This document shows, in pieces, positions 1 through 6,152 of a stretch of 6,152 nt of DNA. Source of the stretch: Clostridia bacterium. GTDB lineage: Bacteria; Bacillota; Clostridia; SK-Y3; JACMMQ01. Location of the stretch: NCBI GenBank assembly GCA_014378955.1, contig JACMMQ010000113.1:1-6152 (forward strand). Reading direction: 5' to 3'. A model generated the notes under the pieces. The model saw only the letters and a program-made list of their open reading frames with translations, was not told the DNA's origin and ran no database searches. How positions within the stretch are numbered: the first letter of the stretch is position 1; each line of letters starts with the position of its first letter. The position numbers and the translations under genes are program-made.

Positions 1-519
1 GATGACGTGCTCCATGCGATGAATCGCAAATATACGCAGGCACAATATTTGAAAACGATCGCAAAATTGAAAGAGAAAATACAGGGCATCGCAATCACCT
101 CTGACATCATTGTGGGATTCCCAGGCGAAACGGATGAACAGTTTGAGGACACCATTGCGGTGGTGCGAGCTGTGGAATTTGATATGCTTTTCACCTATCT
201 CTATTCAAAGCGTATCGGCACACCATCGGAAAAAATGCCCGATGTGTTGACCGATGCACAAAAACAGCTAAATTTTGAAAAGCTATTGCTGGTGCAAAAT
301 GACATTTCACTCAAGAAAAATCGTGCATTATTAGGCGAAATAGTGGAAATATTAGTAGAAGGTACGAGCAAAACAGATGCGCATGTGCTCACAGGCAGGA
401 CAAGAGGCGGTAAAATCGTGCATTGCAAGGGCGATATGGCGCTAGTCGGACAATTTGTCCATGTGAAAATCAATGAGGCACAGACGTGGACGCTAACAGG
501 CGATATAATTACACTTTAA
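1..519 (+). CDS. miaB: tRNA-2-methylthio-N6-dimethylallyladenosine37 synthase MiaB, C-terminal part (5' truncated by window)
   Basis: The reading frame is open from the first base and ends at TAA 517-519, giving the last 172 residues. MiaB is a cytoplasmic radical-SAM enzyme with two 4Fe-4S clusters that adds a methylthio group to i6A37 of tRNA. Visible here are the end of the radical-SAM barrel, with the family-typical MNRKYT segment (residues 7-12 of the fragment), TSDIIVGFPGET (33-44) and a tyrosine-serine/GTP segment (68-74). A C-terminal TRAM RNA-binding domain follows from about residue 106, with LVEGTSK and GRT characteristic of MiaB. The cluster-binding cysteines lie upstream of the window and cannot be checked. 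A GTG at position 7 is internal, not a start. MiaB is preferred over the paralogues MtaB and RimO because of the TRAM motif wording and the YlbF-mutSL neighbours. The substrate-making enzyme MiaA is encoded at the other end of the window. Confidence 0.93.
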   Translation, partial: DDVLHAMNRKYTQAQYLKTIAKLKEKIQGIAITSDIIVGFPGETDEQFEDTIAVVRAVEFDMLFTYLYSKRIGTPSEKMPDVLTDAQKQLNFEKLLLVQNDISLKKNRALLGEIVEILVEGTSKTDAHVLTGRTRGGKIVHCKGDMALVGQFVHVKINEAQTWTLTGDIITL

Positions 520-528
520 TACACAACT

Positions 529-556
529 TTTGCACTTGAAATTACATGACTAAAAT
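529..556 (+). promoter_or_regulatory. weak candidate sigma-A-type promoter upstream of the YlbF-family gene
   Basis: TTTGCA (529-534, 4 of 6 to TTGACA) is followed after 16 bases by TAAAAT (551-556, 5 of 6 to TATAAT). If it is real, transcription would start near 562-564 and the 20-bp hairpin at 574-623 would sit at the very start of the transcript. The match is poor at the -35 box, and such matches occur by chance in AT-rich gaps. No better promoter was found between the hairpin and the gene start. Confidence 0.2.
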
Positions 557-573
557 AAGCTAGCAAGTGTAAC

Positions 574-623
574 TTTTCTGGCAAAAGGCTTCGGTGAAGC
601 ATTCGAAGCCTTTTGCCAGAAAA
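574..623. repeat. perfect 20-bp inverted repeat (hairpin), possible bidirectional terminator
   Basis: Arms 574-593 and 604-623 are exact reverse complements around a 10-base loop (594-603). The inner part is a GC-rich stem (GGCTTCG with CGAAGCC) flanked by AAAA on the left and TTTT on the right, so on either strand a GC stem is followed by four Ts, as in a short intrinsic terminator. The pairing continues past those Ts for another 9 bases (GCCAG plus AAAA), and no further T-run follows, which is not canonical. It sits 54 bases after the miaB stop and 87 bases before the next gene. A terminator for miaB is the simplest reading. A palindromic repetitive element or an RNA processing/stability site is also possible. 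Confidence 0.6.
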
Positions 624-696
624 CCTATAAGAAAAACAGCATATTTGAGTCATGACGGGATGTGCGAAAGTTGTATTATTATAAATTACAAAAAAC

Positions 697-703
697 AAAG
701 GAG
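697..703 (+). promoter_or_regulatory. Shine-Dalgarno site of the YlbF-family gene (decides the start)
   Basis: AAAGGAG ends 7 bases before ATG 711. The in-frame ATG at 705 would leave almost no spacing, and the longer open frame beginning at 594 inside the hairpin loop has no such site, so 711 is the start. Confidence 0.85.
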
Positions 704-710
704 AATGAAA

Positions 711-1091
711 ATGGATAACATTTTAAAAACAGCACAAGAATTAGGGGTTATGATTGCAACCTCCGACACATTTTTGAGATTTCAAAAAGCGGAAGAAGCA
801 CACAACAGCGATGCAGAGGCACTTGCATTGGTAGAGGAATACAACGTATTTCGTGAGTCCTTGATGCAAAAAATTCGTTCAGAGCAGCCAGACGAACAAG
901 CGATGAATGATTTCCGCAACCAATTACAGGAAAAATTCCAAGAGGTTCAAAAAAACGCAATTATCGCTGAATATGTTGAATCAAAAAAAGGCTTTGATGA
1001 ACTAAATGAACAGGTCATGAACCTGATTGCTTCGACAACCAGCGGTGGTTGTGATAGTGGTTCATGCAGTAGCTGTTCAGGCTGTCACTAG
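711..1091 (+). CDS. YlbF/YmcA (Ric) family protein with C-terminal cysteine cluster
   Basis: This is a 126-residue protein starting at ATG 711 behind AAAGGAG and ending at TAG 1089-1091. It is acidic and predicted largely helical, with the YlbF/YmcA (Com_YlbF) pattern: an N-terminal helix (ILKTAQELG), a middle FRESLMQKI helix, and a long amphipathic region from about 62 to 108. In B. subtilis, YlbF (RicF), YmcA (RicA) and YaaT (RicT) form a cytoplasmic Fe-S complex that affects RNase Y-dependent mRNA processing, competence, sporulation and biofilm formation. The position between miaB and mutS matches ymcA/ricA, but sequence alone does not separate RicA from RicF, so no symbol is given. The tail is Gly/Ser-rich with Cys114, 119, 122 and 125 and a final His126, spaced C-x4-C-x2-C-x2-C, a plausible share of a cluster-binding site. 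No signal peptide or membrane segment is visible. It is somewhat shorter than the roughly 145-150-residue Bacillus proteins. Confidence 0.85.
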   Translation: MDNILKTAQELGVMIATSDTFLRFQKAEEAHNSDAEALALVEEYNVFRESLMQKIRSEQPDEQAMNDFRNQLQEKFQEVQKNAIIAEYVESKKGFDELNEQVMNLIASTTSGGCDSGSCSSCSGCH

Positions 1092-1117
1092 AACAAATTA
1101 AAAGCAGACCCAAATCA

Positions 1118-1179
1118 TGTCATGCCGAACGCAGTGAGGTATCTCGGTTTTGAGATTCCTCGCTATGCTCGGAATGACA
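1118..1179. repeat. imperfect palindromic interspersed repeat (28-base arms)
   Basis: Arms 1118-1145 and 1152-1179 surround a 6-base loop GGTTTT. Twenty-two of 28 positions are Watson-Crick pairs, two are G-T wobbles and four are mismatches. Each arm is a variant of one motif of the form TGTCATnCCGAnC followed by AGnGAGG and ATCTC. From memory, similar sequences are scattered between genes in many unrelated bacterial genomes. It begins 26 bases after the YlbF-family stop and is not followed by a T-run, so it is not a canonical intrinsic terminator. It would fold into a long hairpin when transcribed between the YlbF-family gene and mutS. Confidence 0.7.
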
Positions 1180-1215
1180 ATAGGAAAGTATGTATTAAAG
1201 CTACCATTCTAATAA

Positions 1216-1242
1216 CTTATCACCAAACACTTAATCACCAAA
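1216..1242 (+). repeat. short near-tandem direct repeat before the mutS ribosome binding site
   Basis: CTTATCACCAAA (1216-1227) recurs as CTTAATCACCAAA (1230-1242), differing by one extra A, with a two-base gap. The second copy runs into the AAAGGGG Shine-Dalgarno site of mutS. It could be a local duplication or part of a leader regulatory site. Nothing further identifies it. Confidence 0.55.
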
Positions 1243-1246
1243 GGGG
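1240..1246 (+). promoter_or_regulatory. Shine-Dalgarno site of mutS
   Basis: AAAGGGG lies 8 bases before ATG 1255. It has one mismatch to AAAGGAG, and it supports the start that gives the normal MutS N-terminus (LTPMLQQYL). Confidence 0.75.
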
Positions 1247-1254
1247 TTTTACAA

Positions 1255-3888
1255 ATGGCACTCACGCCCATGCTGCAACAATATTTGTTGGTCAAGGAAC
1301 AATACGAGGACTGCATTTTGTTTTTTCGCTTAGGCGATTTTTACGAAATGTTTTTTACCGATGCTGAAATTGCCTCGAAGGAATTGGAGTTGACCTTGAC
1401 GGGCAGGGGCGAGGGCGAAAACCGTGCGCCCATGTGTGGCATCCCTTATCATGCCGCTGACAATTACATCAATCGCCTGGTGCAAAAGGGCTTTAAGGTT
1501 GCGATTTGCGAGCAAACTGAAACCCCTGCCGAGGCGAAAGGCATTGTCAAGCGTGAGGTGGTGCGTGTCGTGACCCCCGGCACGGTCACCGATAGCACGA
1601 TGCTCGAGGAAGGCAAAAACAATTATTTGGCGTGTGTGGTTTTATTTGAAAAGGGCTATGGGCTGTCGTTTGTGGATGTCAGCACGGGCGAGCTATTCGC
1701 CACGCAATTTCCCGCAGAGGGTGGCGGTCAAAAGCTTGTCAATGAATTTGCACGCTTTACACCGTCTGAAATTATTTGCAACAGTGCATTTTTGGCACAA
1801 GCAGTTTGGGTGCAAATGTTATTGGAACGATTTGGCGTACAAAGTGAAGCGTTTGACGACCGTGCTTTTGAATATGATTCCGCTACTAGCCATTTGACCT
1901 TTCATTTTGGTGTACCTTCTTTAAGTGGCACGCCTCTTTATGGACATGAGCTAGCAATACAGGCGGTCGCAGGCTTGCTGAAATATTTAGAGCTCACGCA
2001 AAAAATCAGCTTAGGGCACATCAACACGGTACAATATTACACCGATGTGCAATTCATGGACATGGATGCGGCAACACGCCGCAGCTTAGAACTTACCGAA
2101 ACCATGCGAGAAAAGGGTAAGAAAAACTCACTTTTGTGGGTGCTAGACAAAACAAAAACCGCAATGGGCGCAAGGCTTTTACGCAAATGGATGGAACAAC
2201 CGCTATTACAAGCCGCACCGATTTTACGCCGCTTGTCCGCTGTGGAAGAGCTACACAAAGAACCATTGTTACGACTGGATTTATTGACACCGCTTAAAAA
2301 TATTTACGATATTGAACGGCTGATGTCAAAGATTACATACGGCACGGTGAATGGCAAGGACTTAATCGCTTTGAAAAAATCCATTGGACATTTTCCAGAA
2401 ATTAAGTCGCTGCTTTTTAGCACAACGGCTCCGATGCTGCAAGAATTGCACGAAAAGCTAGACCCATTGACCGATCTTTTCGACATGATTGAAAGCACCA
2501 TCATTGAGGATGCGCCATTTACAGTGCGTGAGGGTGGCATCATACAAGCAGGCGTAGACCCAGAGGTAGACCGCTTGCGTACTGCTAAAACCGAGGGCAA
2601 GCAGTGGCTGGCTAAGCTTGAGAGTGACGAGCGACAAATCACGGGCATCAAAACACTCAAGGTAGGCTACAACAGGGTTTTCGGCTATTACATAGAAATT
2701 TCCAAGGGGCAAACACAAAATGCCCCCGATCGATATACGAGAAAACAAACGCTTTCTAACTGTGAACGGTACATTACGCCCGAACTCAAGGAAATAGAGG
2801 ACACCGTTTTAGGGGCAGAGGAAAAACTAGTACAGCTAGAATACACGCTTTTTTGTCAAATACGGGATAAAATCGCCCTGCAAATGAGACGCATTCAAGA
2901 CAGTGCAAAAAATATCGCAACGGTTGACGTGCTTACAAGCTTTGCAGAGGTGGCGAGCAAAGACAATTATGCAAAGCCACATGTGGACATGTCAGATAAA
3001 CTCAACATTACAGACGGACGACATCCAGTGGTGGAGCAAATGCTTACGACATCGCTGTTTGTGCCGAACGATACAACCTTAGACGGTGGGGACAATCGCT
3101 TGTCCATCATCACAGGTCCAAACATGGCAGGGAAATCCACCTACATGCGACAGGTGGCACTGATTGTGCTCATGGCGCAAATCGGTAGCTTTGTACCTGC
3201 AAAGGCCGCACACATCGGCATTGTCGATCGCATTTTTACACGTGTGGGCGCATCGGACGATTTGGCATCGGGGCAAAGTACCTTTATGGTGGAAATGATT
3301 GAGGTCGCAAACATTTTAAACAATGCCACACGTTCTAGCCTTTTGATTTTGGACGAAATGGGCAGAGGGACAAGCACGTATGACGGCTTATCCATGGCGT
3401 GGGCAGTGATTGAATACATTGCGGATATCAAAAAAATGGGGGCGAAAACGTTATTTGCCACCCATTATCATGAATTGACCGAATTAGAGGACAAGCTAAA
3501 CGGCGTGAAAAACTATTGCGTTGCGGTGAAAAAGCGTGGCGATGACATTACCTTTTTGCGAAAAATTATGCGTGGTGGCGCAGACGATAGCTATGGCATC
3601 GAGGTTGCGAAGTTGGCAGGCGTGCCAGAGGTGGTCATTAAGCGTGCCAAGCAAATTTTACAATCACTCGAGCAGGCAGACATCAACAAAACAAGCTATG
3701 TACAGCCATTGTCCACACAATCAGGTCGTTTGGTGCTAGAGGAAACAGGGCAGACAGACTTGTTTGACATGGGGGCTAAAACCATCATTGAACAGCTCAA
3801 GCAACTGGAGCTATCAACCCTTACACCCATTGAGGCATTGAATTTATTGTATCAACTACAACAAAAAGCAAAGGAAACGATTTCATGA
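1255..3888 (+). CDS. mutS: DNA mismatch repair protein MutS
   Basis: This 877-residue protein is normal MutS length. MutS binds mismatches and small loops as a dimer and, on ATP exchange, becomes a sliding clamp that recruits MutL. The mismatch-reading Phe-x-Glu is present (Phe29, Glu31 in GDFYEMF). The core/lever motif DAATRRSLEL is at 271-280, the clamp-region segment FGYYIEI at 476-482, and DGRHPVVE at 587-594. The ATPase domain has Walker A GPNMAGKST (621-629), the signature SGQST (672-676), Walker B ending Asp700-Glu701 followed by GRGTST, and the ATHYHEL histidine motif around His737. A C-terminal QTDLF (833-837) matches the QxxLF sliding-clamp-binding consensus. No key residue is missing. 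The stop overlaps the mutL start by 4 bases (ATGA), implying translational coupling. MutS2 is excluded because the N-terminal mismatch-binding domain is present and there is no Smr domain. Confidence 0.98.
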   Translation: MALTPMLQQYLLVKEQYEDCILFFRLGDFYEMFFTDAEIASKELELTLTGRGEGENRAPMCGIPYHAADNYINRLVQKGFKVAICEQTETPAEAKGIVKREVVRVVTPGTVTDSTMLEEGKNNYLACVVLFEKGYGLSFVDVSTGELFATQFPAEGGGQKLVNEFARFTPSEIICNSAFLAQAVWVQMLLERFGVQSEAFDDRAFEYDSATSHLTFHFGVPSLSGTPLYGHELAIQAVAGLLKYLELTQKISLGHINTVQYYTDVQFMDMDAATRRSLELTETMREKGKKNSLLWVLDKTKTAMGARLLRKWMEQPLLQAAPILRRLSAVEELHKEPLLRLDLLTPLKNIYDIERLMSKITYGTVNGKDLIALKKSIGHFPEIKSLLFSTTAPMLQELHEKLDPLTDLFDMIESTIIEDAPFTVREGGIIQAGVDPEVDRLRTAKTEGKQWLAKLESDERQITGIKTLKVGYNRVFGYYIEISKGQTQNAPDRYTRKQTLSNCERYITPELKEIEDTVLGAEEKLVQLEYTLFCQIRDKIALQMRRIQDSAKNIATVDVLTSFAEVASKDNYAKPHVDMSDKLNITDGRHPVVEQMLTTSLFVPNDTTLDGGDNRLSIITGPNMAGKSTYMRQVALIVLMAQIGSFVPAKAAHIGIVDRIFTRVGASDDLASGQSTFMVEMIEVANILNNATRSSLLILDEMGRGTSTYDGLSMAWAVIEYIADIKKMGAKTLFATHYHELTELEDKLNGVKNYCVAVKKRGDDITFLRKIMRGGADDSYGIEVAKLAGVPEVVIKRAKQILQSLEQADINKTSYVQPLSTQSGRLVLEETGQTDLFDMGAKTIIEQLKQLELSTLTPIEALNLLYQLQQKAKETIS
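3870..3876 (+). promoter_or_regulatory. Shine-Dalgarno site of mutL inside the mutS end
   Basis: AAAGGAA within the last codons of mutS ends 8 bases before ATG 3885. Together with the ATGA overlap it supports re-initiation or coupled translation of mutL from the mutS message. Confidence 0.65.
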
Positions 3889-5738
3889 AGCCAATTTGCT
3901 TGCTAGACATGAAAATTGCAAATATGATTGCCGCTGGTGAGGTCGTGGAGCGCCCCGCATCTGTCATCAAGGAGCTTATAGAGAATTCCTTGGATGCAGG
4001 AGCGACACACATTACGGTGGAAATCAAAAATGGGGGCATCTCGCTCATGCGTGTGACCGATGATGGCTGTGGCATTCCACCCATTGAGGCTTCACTCGCT
4101 TTTGAACGGCATGCGACCAGTAAAATAGCCACCGCAAGTGACCTTGAGCAAATTGCATCACTAGGCTTTCGTGGCGAGGCGTTGTCGTCCATTGCAGCGG
4201 TGTCGCATGTGGAGCTGTTTACCAAAACAGCGGACAGTGAATGTGGTGCACACGTCATTCTAGAGGGCGGCAAAACGCTCAAAAACGAAGGGGTAGGCTG
4301 TCCAAACGGCACGACCATTGTGGTGAAAAATCTATTTTACAACACCCCAGCACGTATGAAATTTTTGAAAAAGGATGCCACCGAAGCAGGGGTAGTTGCG
4401 GATGTGGTGGGAAAGCTTATGCTAGGCAATCCACACGTATCCTTTCGATTTTTAAATAATGGCAAGGAAATGTACTTTTCAAATGGCGATGGTGCTTTGC
4501 TAAACGGCTTGGTGAATGTGTGGGGCAGTGCATTTCGGCACGCAATGCTCCCGATAGACAGCAAGCAGGACGGCATTCACGTCACAGGCTTGACAGGCAA
4601 GACCGATGCGGCACGGGCAAATCGCACCTTTCAAAATATTTACATCAATGGGCGTATCGTACGCAGTCGTACCATCTCGATGGCGGTGGAGGAGGCGTAT
4701 CGCAATATGTTGACGGTCGGGCGATTTCCTGCCTTTGTCCTACAGCTAGCGATCAACCCGATGCTCGTAGACGTCAATGTACACCCAACCAAGATGGAAG
4801 TGAAATTTTCAGAGGAAAGAAAGGTGTATCAAGCGGTATTTTGGGCAATCAAAAGTGCCATGCAGATAGTGCAGGTCATTCCAGAAATGACGGTTAAGCG
4901 CCCTACCTTTTTACAAGCAGTGGCGGAGGGTACATGGGTACAGCAGGCATTTAAGCAATCGTATCAAGCCCCAGCACCACAAGTAGCACCCAAACCAACG
5001 ATAAACTATGCAGTACAAGAGGTGCAAGCGCATTATGAAGTGCCACCGCAACCGCCTTTACAATACATAGTGGAGGAAGTCATTCAACCCATTAAGGACG
5101 TCGTGCAAGAAACACAAACACCGTATGGTCCAACGGTTGAAATATTAGACGAAACGCAAGCACCGCCCTATCGCATTGTAGGACAGGTATTTGAAACGTA
5201 TGTGATTATTGAGCGAGCAGGCGAAATGCTTTTAATTGACCAGCACGCAGGGCATGAGCGGTTGATTTATGAGAAGCTAGTGAAAAGTTACCAAACACGT
5301 GCCATCGTGTCACAGCTTATGCTAGTGCCTGTGGTAGTGGACTTGTCCGCTGAGGAATTTGGCGTCGTGCAGGACAACTTGCAGGTATTTTCGCAAATGG
5401 GGTTTGAACTAGAGGAATTTGGCAACCATAGCATTATCGTGCGACAGACGCCCATTCCTTTACAGGAAGAGGCACTCAAAACGCTTGTGTGTGAATTGGT
5501 GTCAGCATTCATGGCGAATAGCCAAGCACTCACCACACAAACGGAATTGGCAATGCTTTACACCATCGCTTGCAAAGCGGCGGTCAAGGCAAATCGTCAG
5601 TTGCATGGCACGGAAATGGCACAATTGGTGCAGGATTTATTCGCAATGCCCAATATCAACACCTGTCCGCACGGACGACCAATTATGCTGTCGCTTACCA
5701 AATATCAAATTGAGAAAGAATTTAAAAGAGTGATGTAA
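3885..5738 (+). CDS. mutL: DNA mismatch repair endonuclease MutL
   Basis: This 617-residue protein couples MutS mismatch recognition to strand incision. The N-terminal GHKL ATPase has IAAGEVVERP (15-24), the KELIEN motif with presumed catalytic Glu30 and Mg-binding Asn34, DDGCGI (59-64), GFRGEAL (94-100) and VDVNVHPTK ending at Lys303. A proline/glutamine-rich linker (about 353-428) leads to the C-terminal dimerisation/nuclease domain. There the metal-binding motif DQHAGHERLIYE (452-463) fits DQHA-x2-E-x4-E, followed by ACKAAVK (562-568) and CPHGRP (594-599). This is the endonuclease class found in bacteria without MutH, so repair is probably methylation-independent. QLMLVP (477-482) aligns with the clamp-binding peptide of B. 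subtilis MutL (QEMIVP). The usual Ala-Ala of the DQHAAHER form is Ala-Gly here, at a position the motif leaves free. The start overlaps mutS and miaA begins directly after the stop. Confidence 0.98.
   Translation: MKPICLLDMKIANMIAAGEVVERPASVIKELIENSLDAGATHITVEIKNGGISLMRVTDDGCGIPPIEASLAFERHATSKIATASDLEQIASLGFRGEALSSIAAVSHVELFTKTADSECGAHVILEGGKTLKNEGVGCPNGTTIVVKNLFYNTPARMKFLKKDATEAGVVADVVGKLMLGNPHVSFRFLNNGKEMYFSNGDGALLNGLVNVWGSAFRHAMLPIDSKQDGIHVTGLTGKTDAARANRTFQNIYINGRIVRSRTISMAVEEAYRNMLTVGRFPAFVLQLAINPMLVDVNVHPTKMEVKFSEERKVYQAVFWAIKSAMQIVQVIPEMTVKRPTFLQAVAEGTWVQQAFKQSYQAPAPQVAPKPTINYAVQEVQAHYEVPPQPPLQYIVEEVIQPIKDVVQETQTPYGPTVEILDETQAPPYRIVGQVFETYVIIERAGEMLLIDQHAGHERLIYEKLVKSYQTRAIVSQLMLVPVVVDLSAEEFGVVQDNLQVFSQMGFELEEFGNHSIIVRQTPIPLQEEALKTLVCELVSAFMANSQALTTQTELAMLYTIACKAAVKANRQLHGTEMAQLVQDLFAMPNINTCPHGRPIMLSLTKYQIEKEFKRVM
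5724..5730 (+). promoter_or_regulatory. weak Shine-Dalgarno site of miaA inside the mutL end
   Basis: AAAAGAG in the last mutL codons lies 8 bases before ATG 5739. It is weaker than the other sites here, so miaA translation may depend on ribosomes finishing mutL. Confidence 0.45.
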
Positions 5739-6152
5739 ATGGATAAAACATTAGGTGTGATTATAGGACCCACCGCAAGCGGTAAAACGGCGCTATCCGT
5801 TGCGCTGGCAAAAAAATTAAACGGTGAAATTGTATCGGCTGATTCTATGCAGGTGTACAGGCATATGGACATCGGCACAGCCAAGCCGAGTTTAGGAGAG
5901 CAACAGGGCATCCCGCATTTTTTGATGGATGCGATAGACCCCAAAGAGGCGTTCAACGTCGCACGTTATCAGCAAATGGCATTTAGCGCGATTGATAATA
6001 TCATAGCACGTGAGAATTTACCATTTTTGGTGGGCGGCACTGGGCTGTATATCAATGCGGTGGTGGACAATGTTCTTTTTTCAGAAACTGTGATGGATGA
6101 AAAATACAGACAATACTTATGGGACAGAGCGGAAAGCATCGGCACCGATGCC
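5739..6152 (+). CDS. miaA: tRNA dimethylallyltransferase MiaA, N-terminal part (3' truncated by window)
   Basis: The frame opens at ATG 5739, the base after the mutL TAA, and stays open to the window end, giving 138 residues out of the roughly 300 usual for the family. MiaA transfers a dimethylallyl group from DMAPP to N6 of A37 in tRNAs reading UNN codons, the step before MiaB. Visible motifs are the P-loop GPTASGKT (10-17), ADSMQVYR (34-41), the DIGTAKP segment (44-50), the HFLMDAIDP segment (60-68) and GGTGLYINA (99-107), all typical of MiaA and in the usual order. The ADSMQVYR segment contains the conserved aspartate expected to act in catalysis. There is no frameshift. The mutL-miaA order is widespread in bacteria, and hfq often follows miaA, but that region lies outside the window. 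Confidence 0.96.
   Translation, partial: MDKTLGVIIGPTASGKTALSVALAKKLNGEIVSADSMQVYRHMDIGTAKPSLGEQQGIPHFLMDAIDPKEAFNVARYQQMAFSAIDNIIARENLPFLVGGTGLYINAVVDNVLFSETVMDEKYRQYLWDRAESIGTDA

Noticed and set aside
516..698. Minus-strand open frame over the miaB–ylbF gap
   Set aside because: It runs through the palindrome, has no recognisable protein features and is short enough to be chance.
594..710. N-terminal extension of the YlbF-family gene by 39 residues
   Set aside because: It would start inside the hairpin loop without a ribosome site, and its residues do not resemble the family. ATG 711 has an ideal AAAGGAG.
1118..1179. Intrinsic terminator after the YlbF-family gene
   Set aside because: The stem is long and imperfect and is followed by ATAGGAAAG instead of a T-run. 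The arms look like an interspersed repeat family.
1180..1254. A dedicated promoter directly upstream of mutS
   Set aside because: Candidate -10 boxes (TATTAA at 1193, TAATAA at 1210) have no acceptable -35 box at 16-18 bases.
1122..1367. Plus-strand open frame beginning in the palindromic repeat and overlapping mutS
   Set aside because: It overlaps the well-supported mutS start in another frame, and its first part is a translation of the repeat.
3821..4318. 165-residue minus-strand frame across the mutS-mutL junction
   Set aside because: It is antisense to two clearly conserved proteins, with low-complexity Ser/Ala-rich composition and no recognisable motif.
1..6152. CRISPR array, tRNA or rRNA gene, insertion sequence or phage gene
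   Set aside because: The coding regions fill nearly the whole window with housekeeping genes, and the two gaps show no repeat-spacer pattern, cloverleaf or transposase remnant.

Overview
The window is a stretch of bacterial chromosome, most likely from a Firmicute and probably a Clostridia-like one. The evidence is the gene order miaB – YlbF/YmcA-family gene – mutS – mutL – miaA, which resembles the Bacillus subtilis miaB–ymcA–cotE–mutS–mutL region without cotE. It is also supported by an endonuclease-type (MutH-independent) MutL, strong AAAGGAG-like Shine-Dalgarno sites and the presence of a YlbF-family protein. Stop codons TAA, TAG and TGA are all used, so the standard bacterial code applies. 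All genes lie on the + strand. The genus cannot be fixed from the sequence alone.

Layout: 1-519 is the 3' part of miaB, a tRNA methylthiotransferase. 520-710 is a 191-base gap dominated by a perfect 20-bp inverted repeat (574-623). 711-1091 encodes a 126-residue YlbF/YmcA-family protein with a C-terminal cysteine cluster. 1092-1254 is a 163-base gap holding a long imperfect palindrome (1118-1179) that looks like an interspersed repeat, and a short direct repeat next to the mutS ribosome binding site. 1255-3888 is full-length mutS, 3885-5738 is full-length mutL overlapping it by 4 bases, and 5739-6152 is the 5' part of miaA, starting on the base after the mutL stop. No stretch over 300 bases lacks a gene.

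How the genes fit together: MutS recognises mismatches and MutL is the nicking endonuclease. Both carry candidate sliding-clamp-binding peptides, which suits clamp-directed, methylation-independent mismatch repair. MiaA and MiaB act in sequence on A37 of tRNAs reading UNN codons (i6A37, then ms2i6A37), so the two halves of one tRNA pathway flank the repair pair. The YlbF-family protein matches the position of RicA (YmcA), a part of the Ric complex that influences RNase Y-dependent RNA processing in B. subtilis.

All five genes look intact within the window and belong to well-known families. I see no undescribed system. What most deserves a second look is the intergenic palindromes, the cysteine tail of the YlbF-family protein, and the tight mutS-mutL-miaA coupling.
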